A DNA stretch of 64,000 nt from Paenarthrobacter nitroguajacolicus (lineage in GTDB: Bacteria > Actinomycetota > Actinomycetes > Actinomycetales > Micrococcaceae), in contig NZ_VNFK01000005.1 in the NCBI RefSeq assembly GCF_007786235.1, positions 248,001 to 312,000 on the forward strand. Direction: 5' to 3'. Each line of letters starts with the position of its first letter. The stretch's first letter is position 1. The notes under the pieces are model-generated. The model saw only the letters and a list, made by a program, of their open reading frames with translations, was not told the origin of the DNA and made no database searches. Both the position numbers and the translations under genes were made by a program. This document shows positions 26,818 through 35,478 of the stretch, piece after piece.

Positions 26818-27621
26818 TTAGTTGGCGTTGGCGCGCTGGCGGATGGCCCAGCTGAAGGCCGTTTCCTGCGGTTCTTTGTACTCGAGGCCGATGTAGCCGT
26901 CGTAGCCGAGTTCGCGGCTGCGGGCGATCCATTCGCCGAGGGGGAGCGTGCCGGTCCCGGGGGCGCCGCGGCCGGGGTTGTCGGCGATCTGGATGTGGCC
27001 GAAGTCCTTGGCGTGGTTCTCGATGACGGATTCGACGTCGTCGCCGTTGACTGCCAGGTGGTAGAAGTCGGCGAGGAGCTTGATGTTCTGTGCGCCGGAT
27101 TCGGCCTTGACGCGGGCGATGACCTTGAGTGCGTCTTCGGCGGTGAGGAGCGGGTACTTGGGTGCGCCGCTGACCGGTTCGAGGAGGACGGTGCCGCCGA
27201 TGCGGGCGACGCCTTCTGCTGCTGCGGCGAGGTTCTTTGCCGCGAGTTCGTCCTGCTCTTCAGGGGTGAACTCATCCTGGCGGTTGCCGTAGAGGGCGTT
27301 GAAGGCCTTGCATCCGAGGCGCTCACCGATGCCGGCTACGACGTCGATGTTGTCCTTAAACTCGGAGCAACGTCCCTTCCAGGAAACCAGGCCGCGGTCG
27401 CCGCCCGGCATGTTGCCAGCGTTGAAGTTCAAGCCCGTGAGCTGAACGCCGGCGTCCTTGATGGCGGTCTCAAACTCGGTTACTTGTGCGTCTGTGGGGA
27501 CGGAGGTTTCGAAGGGCCACCAGAACTCGACGGCGTCAAAACCGGCTGCCTTCGCGGCGGCGGGGCGCTCGAGCAAGGGCAGCTCCGTCAGGAGGATGGA
27601 GCAGTTCACTGTGTACGTCAT
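26818..27621 (-). CDS. hyi: Hydroxypyruvate isomerase
   Basis: 267 residues. TIM-barrel isomerase interconverting hydroxypyruvate and tartronate semialdehyde. MTYTVNCSILLTELPLLERPAAA, GFDAVEFWWPF, LTGLNFNAGNMPGGDRGL and LLEPVSGAPKYPLL match Hyi. ATG 27621 follows AAGGACC; an in-frame extension of 46 codons crosses the promoter and operators and is discarded. First gene of hyi-glxR-gcl-glxK-allB; the long leader with two operators marks it as the controlled promoter. Confidence 0.92.
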   Translation of the reverse strand: MTYTVNCSILLTELPLLERPAAAKAAGFDAVEFWWPFETSVPTDAQVTEFETAIKDAGVQLTGLNFNAGNMPGGDRGLVSWKGRCSEFKDNIDVVAGIGERLGCKAFNALYGNRQDEFTPEEQDELAAKNLAAAAEGVARIGGTVLLEPVSGAPKYPLLTAEDALKVIARVKAESGAQNIKLLADFYHLAVNGDDVESVIENHAKDFGHIQIADNPGRGAPGTGTLPLGEWIARSRELGYDGYIGLEYKEPQETAFSWAIRQRANAN

Positions 27622-27959
27622 CGTAGGTCCTTCCGAGGAGGGGCTTGGATCTATCTTCCGTTGCTTGGCTGCTGCCTTGGTGTTTGGCTTCAGTTTCCGC
27701 TTTGTGGAATTTAGATTCTGCTTTATGAAAAGTTTAGGGAAGGCGGGGGTGGGAGTCAAGGGGGTGGGTGTTTACGTGGGGGTTTGGGATACCAGAGACG
27801 TGTGGTGCCAGGGCGGGTAGCTGCACTGTAGTGCTGTTCTTCGTGCGAATCGTGCAAAGAGCCTTTGCACGAATACGGGTTGATGGTTCGGGGGAAGAGT
27901 GGGCTGGTGCGGACTTCGTACACCTACTCCGCGCCAAGGTTGTCCGTAGGATTGGCCTC
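27622..27959. other. Intergenic region: hyi promoter side and gap before the pseudogene
   Basis: 338 bases without a supportable gene. It holds the two operator copies at 27695-27730. The remainder up to 27959 is open in one frame but has no start signal or recognisable coding. Confidence 0.5.
27695..27730. promoter_or_regulatory. Tandem candidate operator upstream of hyi
   Basis: TTCCGCTTTGTGGAA (27695-27709) and TTCTGCTTTATGAAA (27716-27730) start exactly 21 bp apart, two helical turns, and both match TTCYGCNNNRTGRAA, also present before uraD. Two regulator dimers could bind the same DNA face 75-110 nt upstream of hyi. Confidence 0.6.
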
Positions 27960-29127
27960 GTGTCAGATACAACAACAGGCGGCCCGCCGCGTCCCCTGAG
28001 TGTCGGAGACATCGTCGTTGGACCGAACGATCTTCTTGGCGAATGGGTGGCGGCCCAAATCACGAGTATCGATGCTAATTGGAAAAAGGTTGGTGTCCTG
28101 GACCTGAATTGGTCAGGTCCAGAGCCATCGTCAACGGACGACTTGGGCGTTATTGAGCCGCTCGTACTGACGCACAACTCCTGGAATGGCCGGTTGTCCT
28201 ACGTCAATTGCGACTGGGTGCTTCCCCGGTAGTTTTCACGTCCTCGGCAGCTTGCCGCTGATTCACGAGCAACCGTCGAATAGCTACACCAGCATTTGGA
28301 CAGTTGGTTATCAGCTGGCCCGGCAACGCGCTTGGGACAGGGGCGAGCGTGATTGGAACGAACCAGGGGAACTTGAAATGACCCCGCGGACCTGGCTAAT
28401 GCCCTCGCAGACGGAGCACCCGTTCAAAGTGATGTGCGCAGCCTGAAGTCAACCGGCTTGTCGGAAGTGGACTGTCTTCGGATAGAGTCCACCTTTCCCC
28501 AATTTGACGAGGCTGACCCTCGGTGGCAACCTCGGACAGGTCACGAACGCTGGAATGCTCAACAAACTCGGCCAACTCCGGGACCTCTTTATCTCCAACC
28601 TGTTCGGCATGACAAAGTCCGACTGCTTGCTTCCTATCGAAATTCCCAACCTCGAGTACCTCTACCTAGACAGCGTCCCTCATGAGTACGCCTCTGCGAT
28701 GCGGTCGGTGGCGGTCTGAGGCGGCTAACGGCACAAGCGTCAGCATCACCAAGGCACGCAAGCCTGAATGGGTTCAAGAGAATCTTGAGAACCCGCTTCG
28801 TGACTGGGACGGGCGGGAGCACATTAATTCTGGTCGGTTCAAGAAAGTTGTGGCGCAATTCAAGAAGGCACGAAGCGAGGTGTTCGAAGCACTCTCTGCC
28901 GAGCCAGACGAGACCACCTTGGGACGGCTGGAGGACGTTGGGCGTACTTACGCTAGCGCCTTCAACCGGCTTGACGGACGGTCCCCTTCATTGAGACAGA
29001 GGAGCGCGAGGAACTGTTCGCCGCGCTTGCCTGCGTTATGGATGAGTTCGAATTGGAGCTGGGTCGTCCTCTTGAGGCCGAGCGGCTTGCCCTTTTGTCG
29101 GGAGTAGAAGACGCACGGGACTGGTGA
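27960..29127 (+). pseudogene. Decayed immunity/LRR-like protein, several frameshifts
   Basis: A coding signal moves through the frames: GTG 27960 (PLSVGDIVVGPNDLLGEW...DWVLP), then from ~28225 (SFHVLGSLPLIHEQPSN...GYQLARQRAW), from ~28380 (DPADLANALADGAPVQSDV...FPQFDEADPR), from ~28505 (LTLGGNLGQVTNAG, LRDLFIS, IEIPNLEYLYLD: leucine-rich-repeat-like), from ~28715 (SVSITKARKPEWVQENLENP...LDGR) and from ~28985 to TGA 29127 (PFIETEEREELFAALACVM). At least five frame changes show a dead gene. The first part recalls Imm26-type immunity domains, which is uncertain. It marks the start of the accessory region. Confidence 0.65.
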
Positions 29128-29287
29128 GCCTTGCGCTGCTTTGGGCATCGGCCCGCGACGCGCCTGACCAAGAAACTCCACCCACCAGCCCTGCTCAAGG
29201 GCCGTCGCGCTGATCGATCTGCTGAGGTGCCCCGGCTCCTACACGACATATGCGTTGTTATCGGCGCGACTTAGGTAGAGGGATGTA

Positions 29288-29821
29288 CTAGCTAGCGACG
29301 CAACTTGCGGCTGTGTCGGCTGGCAGCCCAAGTTTCAGCCGGATTTTCTGGGCCGTTCCAGGGCGGTCGGCCCTGCTCGAGGTCCAGCTGTTCCACGCCG
29401 AAGTGAAGTCCGATTCTGTTGTCTGTTTTGCAACGTTTTCGGCGCCGCTTAAGTCGTCGTACATGACCTCTGTAAGCGCTGCTACGTCGGCTTTGACGGC
29501 CTCAGGCCAAAGGGTCTTCTCGCTGGTGAGCTTTTCGATGGTGGTGCGATAGGCATCTCGGAGTGCGGTCGTTTCGGTTTTCGACGCAGTCAGGTCGAAT
29601 GGCTCGGCCTGGACGACGTCGGAGGTTTTGTTGGCCTGGATGTTGCTGGGGCACACCGCTGCCAAGTAGGCCTTTCCAGCTTCTTCGGTGGTAAGTACCG
29701 CCGGAGTCGGCGTGGAGACAGGCTCAGTGGTAGGTGCCGCAGCAGGGGACCTTTGGGCTCCTGTGCCGCAACCTGTCAACGCGAAAGCCGAAGCGACGAG
29801 GAGCGCCTGGAGTTTCTTCAT
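29288..29821 (-). CDS. Putative lipoprotein, unknown function
   Basis: 177 residues. Signal peptide MKKLQALLVASAFALTGC with lipidated Cys18, a Pro/Thr linker (PTTEPVSTPTPAV), then a soluble helical domain with Cys residues in AAVCPSNIQANK and at the C-terminal ASCVAS that could pair. GAAGGAAA precedes the ATG. No family recognised. It is co-directional with the secreted HNH nuclease upstream of it but separated by a terminator. Confidence 0.72.
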   Translation of the reverse strand: MKKLQALLVASAFALTGCGTGAQRSPAAAPTTEPVSTPTPAVLTTEEAGKAYLAAVCPSNIQANKTSDVVQAEPFDLTASKTETTALRDAYRTTIEKLTSEKTLWPEAVKADVAALTEVMYDDLSGAENVAKQTTESDFTSAWNSWTSSRADRPGTAQKIRLKLGLPADTAASCVAS

Positions 29822-30032
29822 GAGTTTTCCTTCGTGGTCAGAGTAAAGGCCGTCCGGCCGTCCGGCCGTCGGCGCCGACTACCGCCAGTAATGGAACGTG
29901 CGATAGAGGACGGGGACATGCTGTGCGATGTCGCTACTGGCTGTTGAGGCGCTGGTCGGTTCGTCGGCGGATGAGCAGAACGAAATTCCATGGATTTTTC
30001 GAGAACAGCGGAGGGGAGCGACTTCGTCCAAA

Positions 30033-30068
30033 GGGCAGCCCCGGGTTACGTATACCCGGGGGCTGCCC
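30033..30068 (-). terminator. Terminator of the HNH nuclease gene
   Basis: GC-rich hairpin (GGGCAGCCCC...GGGGGCTGCCC with one bulged base) 21 nt after the nuclease stop, followed on the minus strand by a short T-run. The 268-nt region 29822-30089 holds nothing else I can support. Confidence 0.75.
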
Positions 30069-30089
30069 GTCGTTCGATCGTTCTTGGGC

Positions 30090-31403
30090 TTACTTGTACC
30101 AGACCGCTACGCCGCCGTGGTGGGAGCAGGTCCCTCGGTGGGTTGCCGAGTAGGACAGCGTCCCGTCGTTGCATAGGGCCGTTGCTCCTCCGCCGGGTGC
30201 AGGGGCGGGGGCGGCTGGAGCTGGTGCTGCTGGCGCAGGCGCAGGTGCGGGTGCGGGTGGAGCTTGTACTGCCGGGGCGGGGACGGCTGCCTGGGCAGGT
30301 GCCGGGTCGGCTGGGGCTGGGACTGCTGCCTGCACGGGCGCCGGCTCAGTGACCATTGCCGGGGTTGAAGCCACGGGGGTTGGTGCGGGGGCTTTTTCGT
30401 TGGTGGGCGCGGTTTGGTCCTTGCAGTCGCCCAGTACCGTGGCCATGGCGTCGTGTTCGGCCTGGGTGACCCACAGGTTGTAGGTGGCCTTGACCGAGAT
30501 CTGACGGGCTACGTAGTCGCAGCGGAAGGTCTTGTTCGGAGGGAGCCAGGTTGCGGCGTCGCCGTCGCCTTTTTGGATGTTCGTTGGACCGTCAGTGGAC
30601 TGTAGGTTCAACGGGTCGTTTGCGAATGCTGTTCGCTGTTCGGTGGTGAGCTGCTGGGCGCCCTTTTGCCAGGCGTCGCTGAGGGCGACGACGTGATCGA
30701 TCTGTACGGCAGCGCTCGTGTTGGAGCCCCGCATGAAGCTGATGGTCTTGGCGGTGTAGGGGTCGGCCAGGGTCCCTGATTGGACCTTGCACTTCACGCT
30801 GTTGGTGAAGGTGACCTGGGTGAGGTCGCGTTTAAGGGTGTCGTTGCGTGTATCGCATCCGTTCCGGTCGACGTCCGCCCATGCTTGCCCGAACTGATCG
30901 CGGTCGTATCCAGTCTTGGGCGCCCTGCCCTTGATCGGAAGGGTTGCCAGCAGGTCCGTTGCCTTGGTCGCGTAGGCGGGCTGTGTGTGGGGTGCCTTGA
31001 ACGTGGCAGTCTTGGCCAGTTCGTTTGTCGTTTCGGGGTCGAGCGGGGCCCCGGTGTCCGTCGGAGTCGGCGTAGGCGACGGGGTTGGACTCGCGTCGGT
31101 GCCCGCAAGTTTTTGGGCTTCCACTGCGGGGGAGGAGGCTTCCAGGGGTTCTTTGGGTTTGGTGGGTGAAACTGCAGCACCGACGATGAAGAGCACGAGT
31201 GCGCCGGCGAGGACGATGGCTCCGGCCTTGCGGCCGCCTTGGATCATGGCCCAGGAGCGCCGGCCCGTTGCCAGGATGTACAGGCCTGTCAGCAGGGCCG
31301 TGAGTGAGAGCATAATCAGCGCTCCGCCGAAGCCGGAGGAAAACGCAGCACTGACAACAAAGAGCAGGGCGAGGATCCCAACGATGATCGTGGATTTGCG
31401 CAC
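30090..31403 (-). CDS. Membrane-anchored/secreted HNH endonuclease (DUF1524-like) with DUF3761-like C-terminus
   Basis: 437 residues from GTG 31403. Two or three N-terminal helices (STIIVGILALLFVVSAAFSS, LIMLSLTALLTGLYILATG, AGAIVLAGALVLFIVGAAV) lead into a Ser/Pro/Thr linker. The nuclease domain has YDRDQFGQAWADVDRNGCDTRND, the HNH core VQIDHVVALSDAWQKGA, NDPLNLQ, and KGDGDAATWLPP. A Pro-Ala-rich segment of ~70 residues is followed by CNDGTLSYSATHRGTCSHHGGVAVW, a DUF3761-type cell-surface domain. Role: extracellular DNA degradation or nutrient nuclease. The frame is open to GTG 31508 as an alternative start; neither has a clear ribosome site. Confidence 0.8.
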   Translation of the reverse strand: MRKSTIIVGILALLFVVSAAFSSGFGGALIMLSLTALLTGLYILATGRRSWAMIQGGRKAGAIVLAGALVLFIVGAAVSPTKPKEPLEASSPAVEAQKLAGTDASPTPSPTPTPTDTGAPLDPETTNELAKTATFKAPHTQPAYATKATDLLATLPIKGRAPKTGYDRDQFGQAWADVDRNGCDTRNDTLKRDLTQVTFTNSVKCKVQSGTLADPYTAKTISFMRGSNTSAAVQIDHVVALSDAWQKGAQQLTTEQRTAFANDPLNLQSTDGPTNIQKGDGDAATWLPPNKTFRCDYVARQISVKATYNLWVTQAEHDAMATVLGDCKDQTAPTNEKAPAPTPVASTPAMVTEPAPVQAAVPAPADPAPAQAAVPAPAVQAPPAPAPAPAPAAPAPAAPAPAPGGGATALCNDGTLSYSATHRGTCSHHGGVAVWYK

Positions 31404-31708
31404 CCTGAATCGGCCCGTTCCGGGCGTTGTGTAATTAGATAAAGACGGTTCCCCATTTCGAAATCGGGCAACCTGAGTCGTTGCCCGGACGTGGTGCAGC
31501 GAAAGCACCCAACGGGATCCTAGTATCTGAATTACAACTTTGTGATTTGCGGCCGAATTATTACATCAAAGTAGACGGGGTAAAAGTCACATAGATGCTA
31601 GATGTTGATAAGACCAAGCACAGAGCCGCAGGGGAGGGTTCGCGCAGCTCATTCCCCGCAGTGTTTCTGGTGTCTCGGAACTGAAGAAAGCTAGGTGATA
31701 CGCGATCA

Positions 31709-32224
31709 ATGGTCATCAACATTAGGCTGGGCAATAGGACGACTGCCCAGACCGACGACCCGCTGGGACGTTCTTGGTACGGGTATGATCCCGCGGTGAC
31801 GCCGGAGCAGCTGTGGTCGAACAACCGCGGTGACTGGAACCTGGACGCCAATCGCATCGATGGGCAACATTGGGCCGCACTTAACTACCAAGGCCAGATT
31901 GTCCTGGTGGTGGAATTGGGTTCTACCGGCTTCGAGTGGGTAACCATTCCCAGCAAGCGACCAAAGAAGGCGCTCATCGGCCGTGTACTGACAAAGGGCG
32001 ACCCGGCCCATGACGCACTCATCGGCACACACATCGAATACCCGCCGGGGAGCAGGAATCCAATCCTCTACGGCGATGATCCGGAGATCGTAGAGGTGTC
32101 TCCGAACGACGCCCTCGGGGAACTTACCCTGCAGGCCGCTGGTTCAGGGAATCCAAAGGGATTCGGCCATGAGGAAAGCCCTCGATCACGGGACACAGGA
32201 GTCGAGCATGGCCTCCTACTGTGA
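31709..32224 (+). CDS. Hypothetical protein upstream of the GIY-YIG gene
   Basis: 171 residues, soluble, no signal peptide. The first ~125 residues look like a real fold (LGRSWYGYDPAVTPEQLWSNNRGDWNLDAN, HWAALNYQGQIVLVVEL), whereas the last ~40 are low-complexity and may be a mutated tail. No family recognised. It is 60 nt upstream of, and co-directional with, the GIY-YIG gene, so the two may form a unit. Confidence 0.55.
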   Translation: MVINIRLGNRTTAQTDDPLGRSWYGYDPAVTPEQLWSNNRGDWNLDANRIDGQHWAALNYQGQIVLVVELGSTGFEWVTIPSKRPKKALIGRVLTKGDPAHDALIGTHIEYPPGSRNPILYGDDPEIVEVSPNDALGELTLQAAGSGNPKGFGHEESPRSRDTGVEHGLLL

Positions 32225-32284
32225 GGGCAGCCGAGCGTTAACCGGCGCCCACCATAACAGTGACTACGATGCGCTGGTGGCCCG

Positions 32285-33280
32285 GTGACCCCCGCTAATG
32301 TCAGCGCGCGCACGGAGCACTTCGGTGAGAAACTCCGGGCATCAAAATTCGGGCACAAGATGACCCGGGAAATGTACGCGTACCCGAGCCGGGCCCAGAA
32401 GCAGCGGCCAAAACGCGAACTTCTAGGGGAACATCTGTGGGAAGCCACGGCATGGTGTTACCGGGACGAGGAACACACTCAGCATTCCGACCTGTACCTC
32501 TTGTGGCAGCGGGATCTGGCGCTCCGGAACTTTGATTTGTCCATGGGCTACTTCAGTTCCCTGGACGGCGGCGACTTCGAGGCAGCCCTGCAACATGTCC
32601 TTGCCAAGGGGCGGACATTCAAGCCGGTGGAGTCCTTGCCTGCGCTGGACGGCAAGGAAGGCGCCTACATTATGGTCTTCGATGAGTACAAGCAATTCTA
32701 TATCGGTCAGTCGTGGGACATCAGGAAGCGAATCAAGCAGCACTGGGGTGCCCGTAAACCCTTCGACCGGCTTATCTACGGAAGGAGCATGTACGACTCG
32801 GTCTTCCCCGCAGACGAGCTGCGCGCCCTGGACACGACCCGCATCTACGCGGCCCGCAGCTGCAGTCCCCACATCGTGGAAGGATGTGCCGAGGCAGCCG
32901 CGGACCGGCGCTACTGCCTGAACCGGATGATGGGCGGCGAACCAACCCCTATGGCCCTCATGTTGTCCGGACTGGGTCCCCGCAGCCGTACCCACGGATT
33001 TGTCTCCGCATCGTTGGCTTATAAGGAATTTGAACGTGAGCGGCAGTCAGTTTGCGATGTCATTGCGCTGGATCGGTCCGCCACCGAACCCGGGGTGGTC
33101 ACGACGTTGGCACAGATGGACATGAGTATCCATTCAGTCCTGCGGGAAGACGATACAACGTTTCTGTGGTCCCGGCGAGACACCATCGCCAGGGCGGCCA
33201 AACATGGGGACTTGAGCGTGCAAGAGTTCACAGCCTTCCTCACGGCCCTCGGCGAAAAAGTCGTTTGGCCGGAGGACTGA
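32285..33280 (+). CDS. GIY-YIG nuclease-superfamily protein
   Basis: 331 residues. A GIY-YIG core lies at ~125-155: AYI (127-129), FYIG (138-141) and Arg147 in DIRKRIKQHW, the tyrosine and arginine of the active site. Both flanks are of unknown type: the first 120 residues include HLWEATAWCYRDEEHTQHSDLYLLWQRDLALRN and the last 150 are helical. GTG start without a clear Shine-Dalgarno; ATG 32360 is an alternative. Could be a homing- or restriction-type nuclease or a repair factor. It converges on the Ycf46-type operon with a 167-nt gap that shows no terminator. Confidence 0.7.
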   Translation: MTPANVSARTEHFGEKLRASKFGHKMTREMYAYPSRAQKQRPKRELLGEHLWEATAWCYRDEEHTQHSDLYLLWQRDLALRNFDLSMGYFSSLDGGDFEAALQHVLAKGRTFKPVESLPALDGKEGAYIMVFDEYKQFYIGQSWDIRKRIKQHWGARKPFDRLIYGRSMYDSVFPADELRALDTTRIYAARSCSPHIVEGCAEAAADRRYCLNRMMGGEPTPMALMLSGLGPRSRTHGFVSASLAYKEFERERQSVCDVIALDRSATEPGVVTTLAQMDMSIHSVLREDDTTFLWSRRDTIARAAKHGDLSVQEFTAFLTALGEKVVWPED

Positions 33281-33447
33281 TTCGGGGGCAGACTCCCGCG
33301 CAGGGTGGATTGATGAGCGATGGCCGGACCTTATCCGTGGGATCGCTGTCTTCACGTCTCAGACGATGCTCGATGCGTGGGACTAGTTACTTATCCAGGG
33401 CGAAAAGTCTGACACGGGTCCTAGTTCCGCCGCCGCTCCTCAGCCAC

Positions 33448-34068
33448 TCATGCCCGTCGATGTGTCCTCTTGGTGGCGGTGGCATCGCCAAGGTCCATGA
33501 GTCCGTCCGAATCGAGGAAACCGGCGACTTCAATCGTTCCGTCAGGACGCAGCCGGATGTCGATCCTGTTCCGGGCGAGCTCCGGTCGGTAGTTTTGGTA
33601 CCGGTCGGTGAGGTGGATGAAGCGCTGGTTTTCGGATCCAACCAGCGCCCGTTCCGTTTCGGGGTTCCAGTCCTGGTAGGGGCCGTCGACGAGCAGGTCC
33701 ACCTCAGCGAGGAATGCCCGGGTCGGTTGGTCCCGGTCCCTGAGGGTTTCGTATTCGTAGCCTGAGAAGGCGATGACTCCGAGATTCTGCGCGTGGGCCG
33801 CCTCGGCAAGGGCGCGGCCGGCGTCGGGTTGGTCGAAGGGTTCACCGCCTATGAGGGTCAGGCCTTCCACTCCAGATGCCAGGGCGTCCCCGATGATGCT
33901 CGCGGCCGTTAATTGCGTTCCCCCATGCGCGCTGAACAGATGCGGATTGATGCAGCCCCTACACCTGATGCTGCAGCCTTGGAACCAGATGGCTGTCCGT
34001 AGTCCGGGGCCTTCGGCTGTTGTCCCGTGCAACACTCTGGCCACGCGCAGGAGCGATGCGGGGGTCAA
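33448..34068 (-). CDS. Radical-SAM activating-enzyme-like protein (single 4Fe-4S)
   Basis: 206 residues. Cys32-x3-Cys36-x2-Cys39 (WFQGCSIRCRGCINPH) binds the SAM cluster, and LIGGEPFDQ is the SAM-binding GGE motif. RVLHGTTAEGPGLRTAIWFQGC resembles NrdG/PflA activases, but no ribonucleotide reductase or glycyl-radical enzyme is nearby. TTG start overlapping the upstream stop (TTGA) makes it the last of five coupled genes. Likely activates or modifies a product of the same operon; target unknown. Confidence 0.82.
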   Translation of the reverse strand: MTPASLLRVARVLHGTTAEGPGLRTAIWFQGCSIRCRGCINPHLFSAHGGTQLTAASIIGDALASGVEGLTLIGGEPFDQPDAGRALAEAAHAQNLGVIAFSGYEYETLRDRDQPTRAFLAEVDLLVDGPYQDWNPETERALVGSENQRFIHLTDRYQNYRPELARNRIDIRLRPDGTIEVAGFLDSDGLMDLGDATATKRTHRRA

Positions 34069-34829
34069 AGATCAAGCCGCCGGGAGGCCTGGGGGGCTTG
34101 CTGTGTGGGTTGGACAGGTGGGGTGCCGGGAACGTTCTGGTCCGTGCCGAACGTGAGTTTCCCCCGCTGCGGGATCAACAGGTGCGGCGGGACCTGGGCC
34201 TTGGCCACGAGCTGCTCGAAAGAGGAAAAGGATCCCATCTGCTGCCGTGTAGCGATGATGCGGTTAGCCGTGTCGGCGTCCACTCCCAAGCTGCCCACGA
34301 GCTCCTGTGCGGAGGCAGCGTTGACGTCGATGCTGCCCGTCTGGGTGGGAGCGGAATTCGTGTAGGTGGCCGCCGGTGACGGCGCTGCGAAAGCTGCTGC
34401 CGCCGCGTTCGGATCGTAGCCCTGGGCAGGGGAAACGGGTGTCTGCTGCTGCGTGGCCCCGGCTTGGGCATACCACTTAGTGTCCGGGGTGTGGGCTCTC
34501 CAGAGAAGCCATTTCTTGTTGGTGACGACCGCTGTGACGATGCCGCCAATGAACGAGGTGAACCAGACCCAGCCCCAGATGGTGCTGGCCGTGGAGCGAA
34601 TGGGCGCTTCCTTCGTGCCGGCGTCAAACATTCCTACGGAGACGAACAACCCGATCCCGACGATGAGGAACCCGACACCGAGACCGATGAAGAGCTTGTC
34701 CTTGGACTTCGCGCCCCGGATGAGGAACCCGACGCCGGTAAGGAGCCCGAAGGAAAGGATGCTCCAGAGGATCCCTGCGCTGTTGCGCATGCGCCAGGAG
34801 CGCGAGCAGAGTTTTTCTTCGGGTGTCAT
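34065..34829 (-). CDS. Membrane protein with cytoplasmic helix-hairpin-helix domain
   Basis: 254 residues. Four membrane helices in the first ~110 (ILWSILSFGLLTGVGFLIRG, LFIGLGVGFLIVGIGLFVSV, TIWGWVWFTSFIGGIVTAVV), then a Gln/Pro/Ala linker and a ComEA-type HhH (IDVNAASAQELVGSLGVDADTANRIIATRQQMGSFSSFEQLV), then a Pro/Gln tail. HhH pairs usually bind DNA or pack against proteins. Overlaps both neighbours by 4 nt. Confidence 0.75.
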   Translation of the reverse strand: MTPEEKLCSRSWRMRNSAGILWSILSFGLLTGVGFLIRGAKSKDKLFIGLGVGFLIVGIGLFVSVGMFDAGTKEAPIRSTASTIWGWVWFTSFIGGIVTAVVTNKKWLLWRAHTPDTKWYAQAGATQQQTPVSPAQGYDPNAAAAAFAAPSPAATYTNSAPTQTGSIDVNAASAQELVGSLGVDADTANRIIATRQQMGSFSSFEQLVAKAQVPPHLLIPQRGKLTFGTDQNVPGTPPVQPTQQAPQASRRLDL

Positions 34830-35047
34830 CGTCCGTTGTCCTTTTCGTACTGATGGTGACTTACTGCATCGGAGGTCGCTGCTTGGAAATACGCTGGTGT
34901 CAGGCGGGAATCGGCAATGACGGCGTCGGGCAGCAGGGCCTGGATGGCGGCGAGTTCATCGGCGCAACTTGGCCCGGGACCGTGGGCTTCGGCGGTGATG
35001 GCGCCGGTCGCTGCGACGGTGAAGGTGATAATTTTCTTCCGCATCAT
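34826..35047 (-). CDS. DUF2997 family protein
   Basis: 73 residues. KKIITFTVAATGAITAEAHGPGPSCADELAAIQALLPDAV follows the DUF2997 pattern: a beta hairpin beginning with Lys-rich KKII, Gly, then a conserved Cys in the helix N-cap. DUF2997 genes are known to co-occur with DUF1257 and Ycf46-like ATPases. Two ATGs in tandem start it; both lie inside the DUF1257 stop overlap. Confidence 0.75.
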   Translation of the reverse strand: MMRKKIITFTVAATGAITAEAHGPGPSCADELAAIQALLPDAVIADSRLTPAYFQAATSDAVSHHQYEKDNGR

Positions 35048-35469
35048 GTCCCCTGTTCGAAGACGAGTTGCACTTCGCCGTTGGCGGCCGTTTGCGAGAC
35101 AAGGACCATGCCCATCTCCGCGGCGCGGGCGTGGAGCGAGTCGATGGTGCGTTGCTGCAGCAAGGCGCCGACACTCACATCCAGCGCGGCCAGCATGTTT
35201 CCGGTCTGGTCCTCGTCATTGTCGACCCGGCCCAGAAAGGTCTCTCCAATTCGCTGGAAAGTGATCCGGCCGTAAGGGCTGTTGCCGGTGACCCGGCCAT
35301 CGGCCACGCTCAGTTCGGTGGCGCCCATCGCCACCAAGGCGTCCTGGAGGAGTTGCTGGTCGGTGATCCGGGTTGTCTTGCATTTTTCGCACAGGTCAGT
35401 GCTTTTGGCTTCCCGGATGGCCGCAATCGCGGCGATGCCGATGGGGATGAGAAGGACTTCGAGGCTCAT
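35044..35469 (-). CDS. DUF1257 (Ycf35-like) protein
   Basis: 141 residues. An N-terminal hydrophobic helix (EVLLIPIGIAAIAAIREA) precedes CEKCKTTRITDQQLLQDALVAMGATE and a beta-rich part (GRITFQRIGETFLGRVDND, MVLVSQTAANGEVQLVFEQ) typical of DUF1257/Ycf35. The CxxC is notable. It lies 9 nt after the AAA+ gene and overlaps DUF2997 by 4 nt. Ycf35 is conserved in cyanobacteria and plastids, with unknown function. Confidence 0.72.
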   Translation of the reverse strand: MSLEVLLIPIGIAAIAAIREAKSTDLCEKCKTTRITDQQLLQDALVAMGATELSVADGRVTGNSPYGRITFQRIGETFLGRVDNDEDQTGNMLAALDVSVGALLQQRTIDSLHARAAEMGMVLVSQTAANGEVQLVFEQGT

Positions 35470-35478
35470 CGGGTCCGC

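Noticed and set aside
33281..33447. Additional small gene or terminator between the GIY-YIG gene and the radical-SAM gene
   Set aside because: No ribosome site or stable hairpin seen in this 167-nt convergent gap.
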